From the NCBI GenBank assembly GCA_044426345.1, contig JAWXUP010000003.1:1-64000 (forward strand): a stretch of DNA of 64,000 nt. Direction: 5' to 3'. Below, piece after piece: positions 9,544 to 18,551 of this stretch. Under the pieces are notes generated by a model, which made no database searches, had not been told where the DNA came from, and was given only the letters and a program-made list of their open reading frames with translations. The position numbers and the translations under genes were made by a program. How positions within the stretch are numbered: the stretch's first letter is position 1; each line of letters begins with the position of its first letter. This DNA is from CAYJLC01 sp044426345. GTDB taxonomy: Bacteria; Bacillota; Clostridia; Oscillospirales; Butyricicoccaceae.

Positions 9544-9924
9544 ATGAAAGCTACAGATTTTTCTGGAACTAAATGCTGTGTACGTTACGAAAAAGAATAT
9601 TTCGACCGTTTCACTGATTTTCTAACATTCTACATAGATGGTAAAGTGCTGTATAGTCGTGCAATTCACGGTGAATCAGCTGGTGTAATCGCATCTGCTT
9701 GGGCAACACTTGCCGAAGATGGTACTATTATATACAAAAAACCGTTTTCTCGCGATGTTGACGAGTCTGTTTTACCAAAAAAAATAACTAAAATAGAAGG
9801 CGATATTTTCTATTGTGATGAACATTTTAGAAAATGGGAACCAAAATTCAAAATGAAAAATGACCCTAAAAATGGATATTCTTCTTTCAGTTTGATATTC
9901 AAAAAACTTTTTATGAAAAAATAA
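9544..9924 (+). CDS. Small hypothetical protein
   Basis: This is a 126-aa soluble protein with no family I recognise. It is rich in aromatic and charged residues (RYEKEYFDRFTDFLTFY near the N-terminus, a lysine-rich end) and looks like a compact alpha/beta or beta-barrel domain. A TTG at 9523 would extend it by seven codons, but the AGAGGT ribosome binding site sits between the two and fits the ATG at 9544. An AT-rich promoter-like stretch (TATTATATAA) lies around 9489-9500. It is divergent from the DUF2264 operon and ends at a strong hairpin terminator. Confidence 0.6.
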   Translation: MKATDFSGTKCCVRYEKEYFDRFTDFLTFYIDGKVLYSRAIHGESAGVIASAWATLAEDGTIIYKKPFSRDVDESVLPKKITKIEGDIFYCDEHFRKWEPKFKMKNDPKNGYSSFSLIFKKLFMKK

Positions 9925-9936
9925 TCCTAAAAATAT

Positions 9937-9968
9937 AAGGACGAGAGTTTTAATAACTCTCGTCCTCT
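9937..9968. terminator. Terminator hairpin, left copy of a 32-bp direct repeat
   Basis: The stem GGACGAGAGTT pairs with AACTCTCGTCC. The same 32 bases occur again at 10290-10321, at the other side of the dispersed element, so the terminator was duplicated when the element arrived. Confidence 0.75.
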
Positions 9969-10289
9969 CAGTTTGTCGAAGAACTTGTTTTCAAAATAGA
10001 CTTTTAAATATATAAATTTTTTATTTTGTGCAACTGCAACTTACTGATAGTGCTATCTTTTTTCTCGGCAGTCGCTCGCCGCGTGGCTGATACTTTGGGA
10101 CGTCCCAAAGTATCCAAAAGACGAAAACACAGCTTGTTTTATCAGCGAGCCGTATCAGTTCGCTGCGTAAATAATTTTTCTCTGAAAAATTTTTACTTTG
10201 CTAGCGCGTGCATTCAAAATTTATTTTAAGGTTATGGTGAGCTTTGTTTTTGTGCAATGTTTTTTAACTTGCCACTTTTTCTACAAGCA
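9969..10289 (+). repeat. Dispersed intergenic element, copy 1
   Basis: This 321-bp element is bounded on both sides by a 32-bp terminator duplication. Its parts in order are: a T-rich left end with TTTTCAAAATAGAC, a conserved CTCGGCAGTCGCTCGCCGCG stretch, a perfect 26-bp palindrome (10089-10114, core CTTTGGGACGTCCCAAAG), a hairpin AATTTTTCTCTGAAAAATT, and a right end with AACTTGCC. It has no convincing gene. Short open frames here are found in other copies only where the sequence is conserved anyway. Confidence 0.75.
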
Positions 10290-10321
10290 AAGGACGAGAG
10301 TTTTAATAACTCTCGTCCTCT
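10290..10321. terminator. Terminator hairpin, right copy of a 32-bp direct repeat
   Basis: Identical to 9937-9968. This copy keeps the T-run on its right and an A-run on its left. It lies 4 bp before the stop of the spoIVB homologue, so it probably ends that reverse-strand gene. Confidence 0.75.
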
Positions 10322-10325
10322 TTTT

Positions 10326-11327
10326 TTAACTTACAATTTCTTCTGCAGTTTCTAACATATTACCAATATAAATCGCATAACCCACCGTCGGTTCATTTAC
10401 CAAAACGTGTGTCATTGCACCTATAATTTTACCATTTTGTAGTATTGGTGAACCACTCATACCCTGAACGATGCCACCTGTTACTTCTAATAAATTCGAG
10501 TCTGTAATTTGCACTGTGAAATTTATATCCGAATCAACTTGATTGTTAATGCTTAAAATATTAATCTCATACGCCTCAACTTGCTCACCTTGAACATTAG
10601 TTAAAACATACGCTTTCCCTGTAGTTACCTCAGAAAAATCAGCAACATCAACTGCTTTTGTATATTCAAAATACGTGTCCTCTGTTTTACCAAAAATACC
10701 TTGATTTGTATTAATTTCTACCGTCCCAACTTTTACCGTTGCATTGTAAGATGCTTTAAGCTCTCCAGCACTGCCAGACTCACCCTTTATCACATCTTCC
10801 ACGCTTGATGGAATAAGCGTTCCTTCCGAAATTGCAGTCAATTCACCAGTATCCGAATCCGCTATGCTGTGTCCTAATCCACCATAAACGCTAGTTTCCG
10901 GGTCGATATAAGTTATAGTGCCGATACCAGCCATACTATCACGAACCCAGACTCCGATTTTATAGCTACCTTCATTTTTTTCTAAAACTGGAGTGATTTT
11001 GACAGTATGATTTTCGCCATCACGCTCAAAAATTATCTCCATTGCCTCGCCATTACTAGCAGATATAACTTCGATAATGTTATCATTAGACAAGATTTTT
11101 TGACCGTTAATTTCTTTGATGATATCACCAGTTTCAATTCCTGCAAGCTCCGCCGGACTTATAAAACCTTGCTCTGTTTCAACCTGTGACAATCCCGCTA
11201 CCAAAACACCGTCATACATCACAGCAATACCAGCCGTTCTACCTATAGGAATAACTTGCGAAGGAATTGCAAAAACTTGTGTTATAGACATTATGCCCAC
11301 TATTAAAATTGCTAAAAATTTCTTCAT
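10326..11327 (-). CDS. spoIVB: SpoIVB-type S55 serine peptidase
   Basis: A 333-aa secreted or membrane-anchored protein: hydrophobic signal (residues 1-20), a PDZ domain (about 45-115), then an S55 peptidase domain with His153 in GLGHSI and the nucleophile Ser291 in GMSGSP. In Bacillus SpoIVB is made in the forespore and cleaves SpoIVFA, releasing SpoIVFB to process pro-sigma-K. That fits the sigK gene found later in this window. The gene usually sits beside spo0A, which is not seen here. It is somewhat shorter than Bacillus SpoIVB. The strong ribosome binding site (AGGAGGG) supports the start. Confidence 0.8.
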   Translation of the reverse strand: MKKFLAILIVGIMSITQVFAIPSQVIPIGRTAGIAVMYDGVLVAGLSQVETEQGFISPAELAGIETGDIIKEINGQKILSNDNIIEVISASNGEAMEIIFERDGENHTVKITPVLEKNEGSYKIGVWVRDSMAGIGTITYIDPETSVYGGLGHSIADSDTGELTAISEGTLIPSSVEDVIKGESGSAGELKASYNATVKVGTVEINTNQGIFGKTEDTYFEYTKAVDVADFSEVTTGKAYVLTNVQGEQVEAYEINILSINNQVDSDINFTVQITDSNLLEVTGGIVQGMSGSPILQNGKIIGAMTHVLVNEPTVGYAIYIGNMLETAEEIVS

Positions 11328-11440
11328 TTCATACCCTCCTCAATTTTAATATAACCAATCAGCTATATTAAACACTGCAAAGTTTTTGGCAGTCATTTTT
11401 CCTAATTTTGGAAATTTATTTAGTTGAAACCACCATTTTT

Positions 11441-11466
11441 TGTAGGGGCGAACAGTGTTCGCCCGT
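11441..11466. repeat. GC-rich hairpin repeat, unit 1
   Basis: TGTAGGGGCGAAC followed by GTTCGCCCGT folds into a short stem. It belongs to the same family as 2711-2741, 11591-11622, 19985-20013 and 37107-37130. Confidence 0.6.
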
Positions 11467-11590
11467 TATGTTATGTACTATAAGATATTTCCACACTTAA
11501 TAAACATCTAAACCCACGTTGGGACGGTCATTGGCCATCCGTGCCACGCAAGAAAATTTGCATAAAATATTAAATTGGTGCACGTAATGC

Positions 11591-11622
11591 GACGGGCGAG
11601 CAATGCTCGCCCCTACAGGGTG
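11591..11622. repeat. GC-rich hairpin repeat, unit 2 (opposite orientation)
   Basis: GGGCGAGCAATGCTCGCCC folds into a perfect stem and ends in CCTACAGGGTGC, the reverse complement of the start of the 2.7-kb copy. With unit 1 it makes an inverted pair inside the 350-bp gap between mreB and spoIVB. I see no gene in that gap. Confidence 0.6.
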
Positions 11623-11647
11623 CAATTTATTTTTTATTCAAAAACAA

Positions 11648-11673
11648 AAAGGCATATCCGAAAATATGCCTTT
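11648..11673 (-). terminator. mreB terminator
   Basis: A 10-bp stem (11648-11657 with 11664-11673) is followed on the reverse strand by a T-run. It lies 6 bp after the mreB stop. Confidence 0.75.
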
Positions 11674-11679
11674 CTTTAA

Positions 11680-12705
11680 TTAATACATTTCTTTTCTTCT
11701 TGATAAATTCATTGTGCCATCTTGCATCATAGAAAGATTTTCTAGACATTTACCTGTACCATATGCAACACAAGAAATCGCATCATCTGCAACTCTTGTT
11801 TTGATTCCTACTGCATTTTGAATTAACACGTCAAGCTCTGCAACTAGCGATCCACCACCTGTCATAACGATACCATTTGTAGAGATATCCGAAATAAGTT
11901 CTGGTGGAGTTCTTTCAAGAACAGAGTGAATTGCTTCTAAAATTCTGCTTGATACTTCTTCGAAAGCTTCGATAGTTTCATCAGATGTAATTTCAAATTC
12001 ACGAGGAAGGCCAGTAAGTAAACAACGTCCACGTACACTCATAATTTTTCTTTCAGCTGGTTGGAAAACACAACCAATTTGCTTTTTAATTTGTTCTGCT
12101 GTTCTATCACCTATTAGTACATTATATTTTTTTCTAATATATTTTACGATAGCATCATCAAATTTATCCCCTGCAATTTTAAGCGATGTAGACTCAACTA
12201 TACCACCTAAAGAAATAACAGCTACGTCTGTAGTACCACCACCAATGTCAACAATCATATGACCTTCTGGTTGTGCGATATCTATACCTGCACCGATAGC
12301 CCCAGCTACAGGTTCTTCAATTAAGAATACTTTTTTAGCACCAGCTTGCATACACGCATCGATTACAGCACGTTCTTCAACTTCTGTAATAATACTTGGT
12401 ACACATACAACTATGTTTGGTTTTAAAATTCTAAAGCCAAGAACTTTTTTGATAAATTCTTTAATCATTTTTTCAGTCATTTCATAGTCAGAAATAACAC
12501 CTTCACGAAGTGGTCTGATAGCCACAATATTACCTGGTGTTCTACCAAGCATTCTTTGTGCATCGATACCAACATTTAAAATTCTGCCAGTTGATTTGTC
12601 AACCGCCACAACAGATGGTTCGCATAAAACAACACCTTGACCTTTAACGTACACCAAAATTGACGCTGTTCCTAAATCTATACCTATATCTTTTGAAAAT
12701 CCCAT
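11680..12705 (-). CDS. mreB: MreB-family rod-shape actin homologue
   Basis: This 341-aa actin-fold ATPase has the phosphate-1 motif near the N-terminus (GIDLGTASILVY), phosphate-2 (DIGGGTTDVAVISLGG) and the adenosine motif (GIVMTGGGSLV). MreB/Mbl filaments guide the elongasome that inserts new cell wall along the cell cylinder. It is not next to mreCD, so it may be an Mbl- or MreBH-like paralogue. A TTG four codons upstream overlaps the ribosome binding site (GAGGTG), so the ATG at 12705 is preferred. It may be co-transcribed with comF and recD2, 60 bp upstream. Confidence 0.88.
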   Translation of the reverse strand: MGFSKDIGIDLGTASILVYVKGQGVVLCEPSVVAVDKSTGRILNVGIDAQRMLGRTPGNIVAIRPLREGVISDYEMTEKMIKEFIKKVLGFRILKPNIVVCVPSIITEVEERAVIDACMQAGAKKVFLIEEPVAGAIGAGIDIAQPEGHMIVDIGGGTTDVAVISLGGIVESTSLKIAGDKFDDAIVKYIRKKYNVLIGDRTAEQIKKQIGCVFQPAERKIMSVRGRCLLTGLPREFEITSDETIEAFEEVSSRILEAIHSVLERTPPELISDISTNGIVMTGGGSLVAELDVLIQNAVGIKTRVADDAISCVAYGTGKCLENLSMMQDGTMNLSRRKEMY

Positions 12706-12765
12706 TTTACACCTCAAATTATTTTATATCTACTATTTTACTATATTTTTTCCCATTTGTAAACG

Positions 12766-13386
12766 CTATTTTTCGTCATTTTTCGAACTTTTAAACAATA
12801 CACAACCTGTTACACTAGACGGATTTCCTAGATTAATCGTTCTAATTACCTCGTTCATCGTAGCTCCAGTTGTATATACATCATCTATCACCAAAATACG
12901 CTTGTTTTCAACATCTTTTTTTAGCACAAACGTATCAATAATATTAACTTTTCTATCGTTGCCTGATAATTTTGATTGCTCTCTTGTATTCTTTTTTATT
13001 AGTATTTTTTCTGCTTTTATGTCAAAAAATTTACAAAATTCATCGCACAAAAGCTCGCATTGATTAAATCCACGCTTATGCATTCTCTTTTTTGATATCG
13101 GAACGTATGTTATAATATCGAAATTTTGAATGTCTATATACTTTAGTTTTTCCAAAAACAACGTACTTAAACCACGTGCATTACCTTTTTTACCGTAAAA
13201 TTTATACGAAATGAACGCATCGCGTAATGATTTTTTATATTTATAAGCGTAAATTACACCATCTTTATTTGGTTTTTTAATAAAAAACTCTTGTGATTTT
13301 TTCAAACATTCTTCGCATATATCGTGTCCTTTTTTCCTACAGATAATGCATCTTTTAGCAAAAAGCACATCAATTATTTTCAACAT
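12766..13386 (-). CDS. comFC: ComF-family phosphoribosyltransferase-like protein
   Basis: This 206-aa protein has an N-terminal zinc-finger-like part (CIICRKKGHDICEEC, residues 13-27) and a C-terminal type I phosphoribosyltransferase fold with the PRPP loop ILVIDDVYTTGAT. ComFC proteins act in DNA uptake during natural transformation, and homologues bind nucleotides or single-stranded DNA. The first bases overlap the end of recD2 by 17 bp, so the two are translationally linked. Competence itself is not shown by this window. Confidence 0.82.
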   Translation of the reverse strand: MLKIIDVLFAKRCIICRKKGHDICEECLKKSQEFFIKKPNKDGVIYAYKYKKSLRDAFISYKFYGKKGNARGLSTLFLEKLKYIDIQNFDIITYVPISKKRMHKRGFNQCELLCDEFCKFFDIKAEKILIKKNTREQSKLSGNDRKVNIIDTFVLKKDVENKRILVIDDVYTTGATMNEVIRTINLGNPSSVTGCVLFKSSKNDEK

Positions 13387-15580
13387 TTACCTCTCTAATA
13401 CGTACTTTTAAGCCACTATATCGCTTATTTTTAAAGTTATTATCTACCATTTGGCTCAAAATTTCCTTATCACCGACAATTACAAGCAGATTTTTCGCAC
13501 GTGTAATCGCTGTATATAAAATACTACGCGTTAGAAGTTTCGGTGTGGTTTTTGAAAGAGCCAACACTACAGCCTCAAATTCGCTACCTTGTGCCTTATG
13601 GACGGTCAAAGCATATGCTAAATCTAACTCGTTTAACATATCAAAACTGTACATCGTAATTTTTTCATCGAAATTTATCACCAAAAACTCTTCGATTAAA
13701 TCAATTTCGACAATTTCTCCGATTTCACCATTGAACATTCCCATACCGTTAACGTCGTTTTTCGTCCACATTACGTCATAGTTATTTTTGATTTGCATAA
13801 CTCGGTCACCGGTTCTGAAAATTATATCTCCAAAGCGTTTTTCCTGTTTTTCATCAGTCAACGGATTTAATTCCTCTTGCAAACGTCGATTTATCGCAAA
13901 AGTACCCGCTCTAGTTTTTTTCGAAGGACAAAGCACCTGTATTTGACTTGGATTTAGTTTATAATAATTCGGAAGTCTAGTTTTGCAAAGTTCAGCCACC
14001 GTATCAATTACAGCGTCCTCATCTTCACGTGGCATAATGAAAAAATCACTTTTAGCGCCAGATGTTTTCGGCATTATACCTTGGTTTACGCCGTGTGCAT
14101 TTATTACAATCATACTTTCTTTTGCTTGTCTGAAAATCTCAGTCAGTGAAATCACATTAAAGCACTCGCTATTAATTATATCTTGTAAAAAATTACCTGC
14201 ACCAACCGGTGGCAACTGGTCTGGATCACCAACGAAAACAATTCTCGTGCCAATTTTCAGTGCCTTTAGCAAGCCTTTTATCAAATTTATATCAATCATT
14301 GATGCCTCATCTACTATAATAGCATCTACATCAAGTGGATTTTGAATATTTTTCTGGAACATCATCTTGCCTTCAGCTGGATCAAACCCTGCCTCAAGCA
14401 GTCTATGTATAGTTTTCGCCTCAAGTCCACAAAGCTCTGTTAATCTCTTCGCAGCACGCCCTGTCGGTGCACAAAGTTCAACTGTTAATCCCAATGCTTG
14501 GAACAAATTCAGCACACCTCGAACTGTAGTGGTTTTACCCGTACCAGGACCACCTGTTAGTACAACAACACCACTTTTCCCTGCCATTTCTATAGCCTCT
14601 TTTTGACGGTCTGCATACTCAATTTGGTTCTCACTTTCCAGCTCCTCGATAAGTTCACCTATCTCAAAATCATAGTCGTATTTAAATTTACAAAGTTCGG
14701 TCAAATAATCGCAAATAAAGCACTCAGCACTGTAAATATCACTCAAATACACCGCTTCGATGTTTGCGATTTGCTCTAAATTTAATTTTTTCTGATTTAC
14801 AAGCTCGTAGAGATTTTCCGAAATTTGCTCTGGATTTTGTTCCAAAAGCTTAGAACTTGCTGTAATAAGCTTGTCTTTCGGTATAAAAGCGTGTCCATTT
14901 TGCAAATTAAACTTCAAAACATAGACAATTCCTGCTTGCGCACGAATATTACTCTCTGGGTCAATATATAAATTCATAGCAAGTTCATCAACTATTAGAA
15001 AATCCACTTCAAAGTACTCATCGCACAAAATATATGGATTTTCATTTAGAATAAAAAGAGCATCATCGCCCAATTGTTTGTATAATTTAGAGGCAAGTTC
15101 GATAGGCAAATGGTTTTCAAGAAGAAATTCAATTATAGAACGAAGTTGAGTTTGACGAAGGAATTTTTCACTAATTTCAAGGGCTTTTTTCATCGTTATA
15201 CCACGCACTTCGATTAAAAGTTCTGGTGTTTCTGCGATAACTCGAAAAGTGTCTAAACCAAAACGAGAAACGATTTTCTCAGCCATTTTTTTACCAACGC
15301 CTTTAACAGCGCGCGAGCCTAAATACTCGATAATTCCCTTCTCTGTAGATGGCATACTAATCTCAAAAGCATCTACAACAAATTGTTCGCCATAAGATTT
15401 GTGCGACTGCCAATGCCCAGAAACTACAATATCTTCGCCTTTTGAAATTTGTGGCATAGTGCCAGTTGCAGTAATTTCCTCGCCTTCTGCAGTATCAATT
15501 TTTATAACCGAATAACCGTTTTCTTCATTTGTATAAATAATCGCCGAAACCGTTCCTTCGATATAAATATATTCTTCCAT
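13370..15580 (-). CDS. recD2: RecD2 5'-3' DNA helicase
   Basis: This 736-aa SF1B helicase of the RecD2 type (not part of a RecBCD complex) has an N-terminal OB-like domain, helix-hairpin-helix repeats (GVGKKMAEKIVSRFG), then the motor. Walker A is GGPGTGKTTT near residue 345, motif II is VDEASM, and late motifs include ALTVHKAQGSEF. RecD2 unwinds DNA with 5'-3' polarity and helps in repair and replication restart. It is the first gene of a recD2-comF(-mreB) transcription unit. Confidence 0.88.
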   Translation of the reverse strand: MEEYIYIEGTVSAIIYTNEENGYSVIKIDTAEGEEITATGTMPQISKGEDIVVSGHWQSHKSYGEQFVVDAFEISMPSTEKGIIEYLGSRAVKGVGKKMAEKIVSRFGLDTFRVIAETPELLIEVRGITMKKALEISEKFLRQTQLRSIIEFLLENHLPIELASKLYKQLGDDALFILNENPYILCDEYFEVDFLIVDELAMNLYIDPESNIRAQAGIVYVLKFNLQNGHAFIPKDKLITASSKLLEQNPEQISENLYELVNQKKLNLEQIANIEAVYLSDIYSAECFICDYLTELCKFKYDYDFEIGELIEELESENQIEYADRQKEAIEMAGKSGVVVLTGGPGTGKTTTVRGVLNLFQALGLTVELCAPTGRAAKRLTELCGLEAKTIHRLLEAGFDPAEGKMMFQKNIQNPLDVDAIIVDEASMIDINLIKGLLKALKIGTRIVFVGDPDQLPPVGAGNFLQDIINSECFNVISLTEIFRQAKESMIVINAHGVNQGIMPKTSGAKSDFFIMPREDEDAVIDTVAELCKTRLPNYYKLNPSQIQVLCPSKKTRAGTFAINRRLQEELNPLTDEKQEKRFGDIIFRTGDRVMQIKNNYDVMWTKNDVNGMGMFNGEIGEIVEIDLIEEFLVINFDEKITMYSFDMLNELDLAYALTVHKAQGSEFEAVVLALSKTTPKLLTRSILYTAITRAKNLLVIVGDKEILSQMVDNNFKNKRYSGLKVRIREVNVENN

Positions 15581-15816
15581 CTAAAAACCTCTTAAATACG
15601 CTAAATTTTAAGCCTATATTTTCTTAATTATATCATATCATAAAAGTTGAATTTTTTCAATAAGCGAAATTTCTAATTTAAAATTGTCGCATATACAAAA
15701 GGTATAAAAAAATTAATATTTTACCGAGATATCTGTGCAAAGTGCTAATAAGTTAAAAATATGTCAATTTTCCCAAAAAATATATTCGAAAATTATACAT
15801 TATATTAAAAAAACTA
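15581..15816. other. Gene-free AT-rich spacer
   Basis: This is the divergent region between recD2 and the DAHP synthase gene. I looked for a T-box or another amino-acid leader and found no specifier/antiterminator arrangement. Nothing further is supported here. Confidence 0.5.
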
Positions 15817-15845
15817 TTGCAAAATATTGAAAAATTTACTATAGT
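15817..15845 (+). promoter_or_regulatory. Promoter of the DAHP synthase gene
   Basis: The -35 TTGCAA (15817-15822) and the -10 TATAGT (15840-15845) have a 17-bp spacer. A ribosome binding site (AAGGAG) lies upstream of the ATG at 15883. Confidence 0.6.
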
Positions 15846-15882
15846 AATAATTAGGTGATATTATTTTAAGGAGAATTACAAA

Positions 15883-16911
15883 ATGAGCTTTATTAAAACA
15901 CAAAAAATACCTTCGTCGCAAGAAGTTATCGATTCTATCCCACTTCCTAGCGACTTAGCTGAAATAAAAGCAAAAAGAGACGCTGAACTTGCAAAAATCA
16001 TCACAGGTGAACTTGATAAATTCATACTTATCGTAGGCCCTTGTTCTGCTAGTGATGAAACTGCAGTTTGTGATTACGTTTCAAGACTTGGTAGATTAAA
16101 CGAGGCTGTATCTGACAAACTGTTCATAATCCCAAGAATTTACACAAACAAACCTCGTACCACTGGCGAAGGCTACAAAGGTATGCTTCACCAACCAGAC
16201 CCAAACAAAGCAACTGATATCTATGGTGGTATCAAAAGTATCAGAAAAATGCATATCAAAGCGATTAATGAATCTCATTTAACTGCTGCAGATGAAATGT
16301 TATACCCAGAAAACCTTGTTTTCGTAAGCGATATGTTATCATACATTGCAATCGGCGCTCGTTCTGTTGAAAACCAACAACATCGTCTTGTTTCTTCTGC
16401 TATAGACGTTCCAGTTGGTATGAAAAACCCAACCAGTGGCGATATTTCTGTTATGCTAAATTCAATTCAAGCCGCTCAAGCTAAACACGAATTTTTATAC
16501 AGAAACCACGAAATACACACTTCTGGAAATCCTCTTGCTCACGCAATTTTACGTGGTTCTGTTGATAAATACGGTCAAAGTCACCCAAATTATCACTACG
16601 AAGATTTAGTTAGACTAGCTGAAGATTACAACAAAAGAGATTTAATAAATCACACTGTAATTTGTGATGCAAATCACGCAAACTCAAACAAAAAATACTA
16701 CGAACAACCTCGTATCGTTGAAGAAATTTTAAGAAGTAGACTTGCAAATTCAGAAGTTAAATCTTTAGTAAAAGGTGTTATGATTGAAAGTTTTATCGAA
16801 GAAGGCAACCAAAAAGTTGAAGGAGGCATTTATGGTAAATCTATCACAGATGCTTGCATCGGTTGGGCTCAAACAAGAGATTTAATTTTAAGAATTGCAG
16901 ACCACGTATAA
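15883..16911 (+). CDS. aroF: 3-deoxy-7-phosphoheptulonate synthase, class I (AroG/F/H type)
   Basis: This 342-aa enzyme condenses phosphoenolpyruvate with erythrose 4-phosphate, the first step of aromatic amino acid synthesis. Class I-alpha signatures are present: LIVGPCSASDE near the start, PRIYTNKPRTTGEGYKG, the GARSVENQQHR segment and VICDANHANSNKK. Length and N-terminal extension match the E. coli AroF/AroG/AroH type, which is feedback-inhibited by an aromatic amino acid; which one is not clear. It is a single-gene unit, with no other shikimate genes near. Confidence 0.9.
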   Translation: MSFIKTQKIPSSQEVIDSIPLPSDLAEIKAKRDAELAKIITGELDKFILIVGPCSASDETAVCDYVSRLGRLNEAVSDKLFIIPRIYTNKPRTTGEGYKGMLHQPDPNKATDIYGGIKSIRKMHIKAINESHLTAADEMLYPENLVFVSDMLSYIAIGARSVENQQHRLVSSAIDVPVGMKNPTSGDISVMLNSIQAAQAKHEFLYRNHEIHTSGNPLAHAILRGSVDKYGQSHPNYHYEDLVRLAEDYNKRDLINHTVICDANHANSNKKYYEQPRIVEEILRSRLANSEVKSLVKGVMIESFIEEGNQKVEGGIYGKSITDACIGWAQTRDLILRIADHV

Positions 16912-16929
16912 ATCTAAAAGCTTTTGCAT

Positions 16930-17228
16930 ACATAGACTTTTTTGCAAAGATACATAATTTTTTATTTTGTGCCACTGCGACTTACAGCTAGTGCTACCTT
17001 TTTTCTCGGCAGTCGCTCGCCGCGTGGCTGATACTTTGGGACGTCCCAAAGTATCCAAAAGACGAAAACACAGCTTGTTTTATCAGCAAGTTGCAGCCTT
17101 ACCGCTGCGTAAATAATTTTTCTCTGAAAAATTTTTACTTTGCTAGCGTATGCTTTCAAATTTTATTTTAAGGTTAAGGTAAGTTTTGCTTTTGTGCATT
17201 ATTTTTTAGCATACCTCTTTTAGACAGT
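16930..17228 (+). repeat. Dispersed intergenic element, copy 2
   Basis: Same order of parts as copy 1; the 26-bp palindrome is at 17030-17055. It abuts a terminator hairpin on its right. No flanking duplication is visible, so boundaries are approximate. Confidence 0.7.
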
Positions 17229-17230
17229 TT

Positions 17231-17256
17231 AAAACCTCCGTTTTTACGGAGGTTTT
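17231..17256. terminator. Hairpin terminator between aroF and the patatin gene
   Basis: An 11-bp stem (17231-17241 with 17246-17256) with a TTTT loop is flanked by an A-run and a T-run, so it can work for both convergent genes. Confidence 0.75.
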
Positions 17257-17291
17257 TTGTTATTATATTATGATTTGTAGCTTTTTTCAAA

Positions 17292-18539
17292 CTACATTAT
17301 AGAATAAAGATAAAATGCTGCTGACGTTTCACGTGGAAACAAGTTTGCTAACAAATAAATATCATCTGTAAAATTATCTGTGTCAAGTAATTTATATAAG
17401 ATACACCCTATAAGATATTGTTTGTCAATTTTTCCACTAAGTGCTCCGATATTTTTAAAAAACTCCTTATAAGTATAATTTTCACGGTCAAGAAATATCT
17501 CTAATAACTCTCTATTTACCTCGTGTAAATTATATACTTCACAAGGGTCATAGTCTAAAATCTCCATACAAGTTTCGATACCTCGTATAAAAAAGTCCTG
17601 AACATCTAAAATACCGTTTGTATAGTCTTTCAAGCATTTTGACATAGGATTTGATATGATTTTACGCACAATCAAGCTATTATATGGTATATTTGATTCG
17701 AAAAGTAATATTATACGTGCAAAATTATCAGCACAACCAGTTATTTCACTTATATTATCCGGCAGAAATGCATAACGAAAACCAAGTAGCTTTTTGAACG
17801 CTTTCATTGTATCTAAATAGCCTAATTTACGATTTATCTCTAAATCTTCTTTGTTAAACAACAGAATGTAACTTAAATCCCACGAAGGTTTTATATATTT
17901 AACCAATGGCGAGCCGATATACTCTGGATGCGCTGGTTTTGTAAATAAATCTATCGCAATAACATAATCTGCGCCCATTCTAACTGCTAAATTTATCGGT
18001 AAATTATCATAATAACCTCCGTCTATATGCAATTTATCATCAATTTTACACATAGGAAATGCCGGGAAAATCGAACACGATGCTAACAAATAATCTGCCA
18101 ATTGTCCTTCAGGAATTTCAGATAAAGGCAATTCTAACGGTTTCATATTAGGAAAATGCACACATACTAACCCAAAATCTATATCCGAACTTCGTATTTT
18201 ATCTTCATTTACGTGAAAATCAATCAAGTTTTTAAGTGGGATAACATCTGTAGGATAAGCTTTTTTTGCATTCTTTTTGACAAATTTATTAAAATTTGCT
18301 AACTCGAGCGAGATATCTGGTATATTAATAGTTTTAAGCACCTGATCCATAGAAATATTTGACCAAACTTCGCTTAACGTGTCCAAATCTGAACTCGCTG
18401 CAAAAAATCCATTCAAGCTACCTATAGACGTACCTGTAACTATGTCATATTCTATACCAAGTTCTTTTAAAGCAATAAGTGCACCAAGTTCATACGAACC
18501 TTTTGCACCTCCACCACCAAGCGCTAGAGCTGTTTTCAT
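17292..18539 (-). CDS. Patatin-like phospholipase
   Basis: A 415-aa protein. The N-terminal half is a patatin domain: oxyanion loop GGGGAKGS (residues 8-15), nucleophile Ser38 in GTSIG, and the catalytic Asp in DGGYYDNLP, giving a Ser-Asp dyad lipid acyl hydrolase. The C-terminal part (from about residue 210) is helical with no family I recognise. There is no signal peptide, so it probably acts at the inner face of the membrane or is cytosolic. It is preceded by 12 bp and a 37-aa membrane-peptide gene in the same direction, and both probably use one promoter. Confidence 0.82.
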   Translation of the reverse strand: MKTALALGGGGAKGSYELGALIALKELGIEYDIVTGTSIGSLNGFFAASSDLDTLSEVWSNISMDQVLKTINIPDISLELANFNKFVKKNAKKAYPTDVIPLKNLIDFHVNEDKIRSSDIDFGLVCVHFPNMKPLELPLSEIPEGQLADYLLASCSIFPAFPMCKIDDKLHIDGGYYDNLPINLAVRMGADYVIAIDLFTKPAHPEYIGSPLVKYIKPSWDLSYILLFNKEDLEINRKLGYLDTMKAFKKLLGFRYAFLPDNISEITGCADNFARIILLFESNIPYNSLIVRKIISNPMSKCLKDYTNGILDVQDFFIRGIETCMEILDYDPCEVYNLHEVNRELLEIFLDRENYTYKEFFKNIGALSGKIDKQYLIGCILYKLLDTDNFTDDIYLLANLFPRETSAAFYLYSIM

Positions 18540-18551
18540 AAATATACCCTC

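Noticed and set aside
10026..10229. A 67-codon forward frame in element copy 1
   Set aside because: Same reason: the frame is not kept in copies 2, 3 and 6 and has no start signal.
15581..15882. A T-box or aromatic amino acid attenuator before the DAHP synthase gene
   Set aside because: No antiterminator bulge sequence, specifier loop or terminator pair could be found.
16962..17159. A 65-codon reverse-strand frame in element copy 2, similar to one in copy 6
   Set aside because: Similarity follows from the shared DNA; other copies break the frame, there is no ribosome binding site, and it runs through the palindrome.
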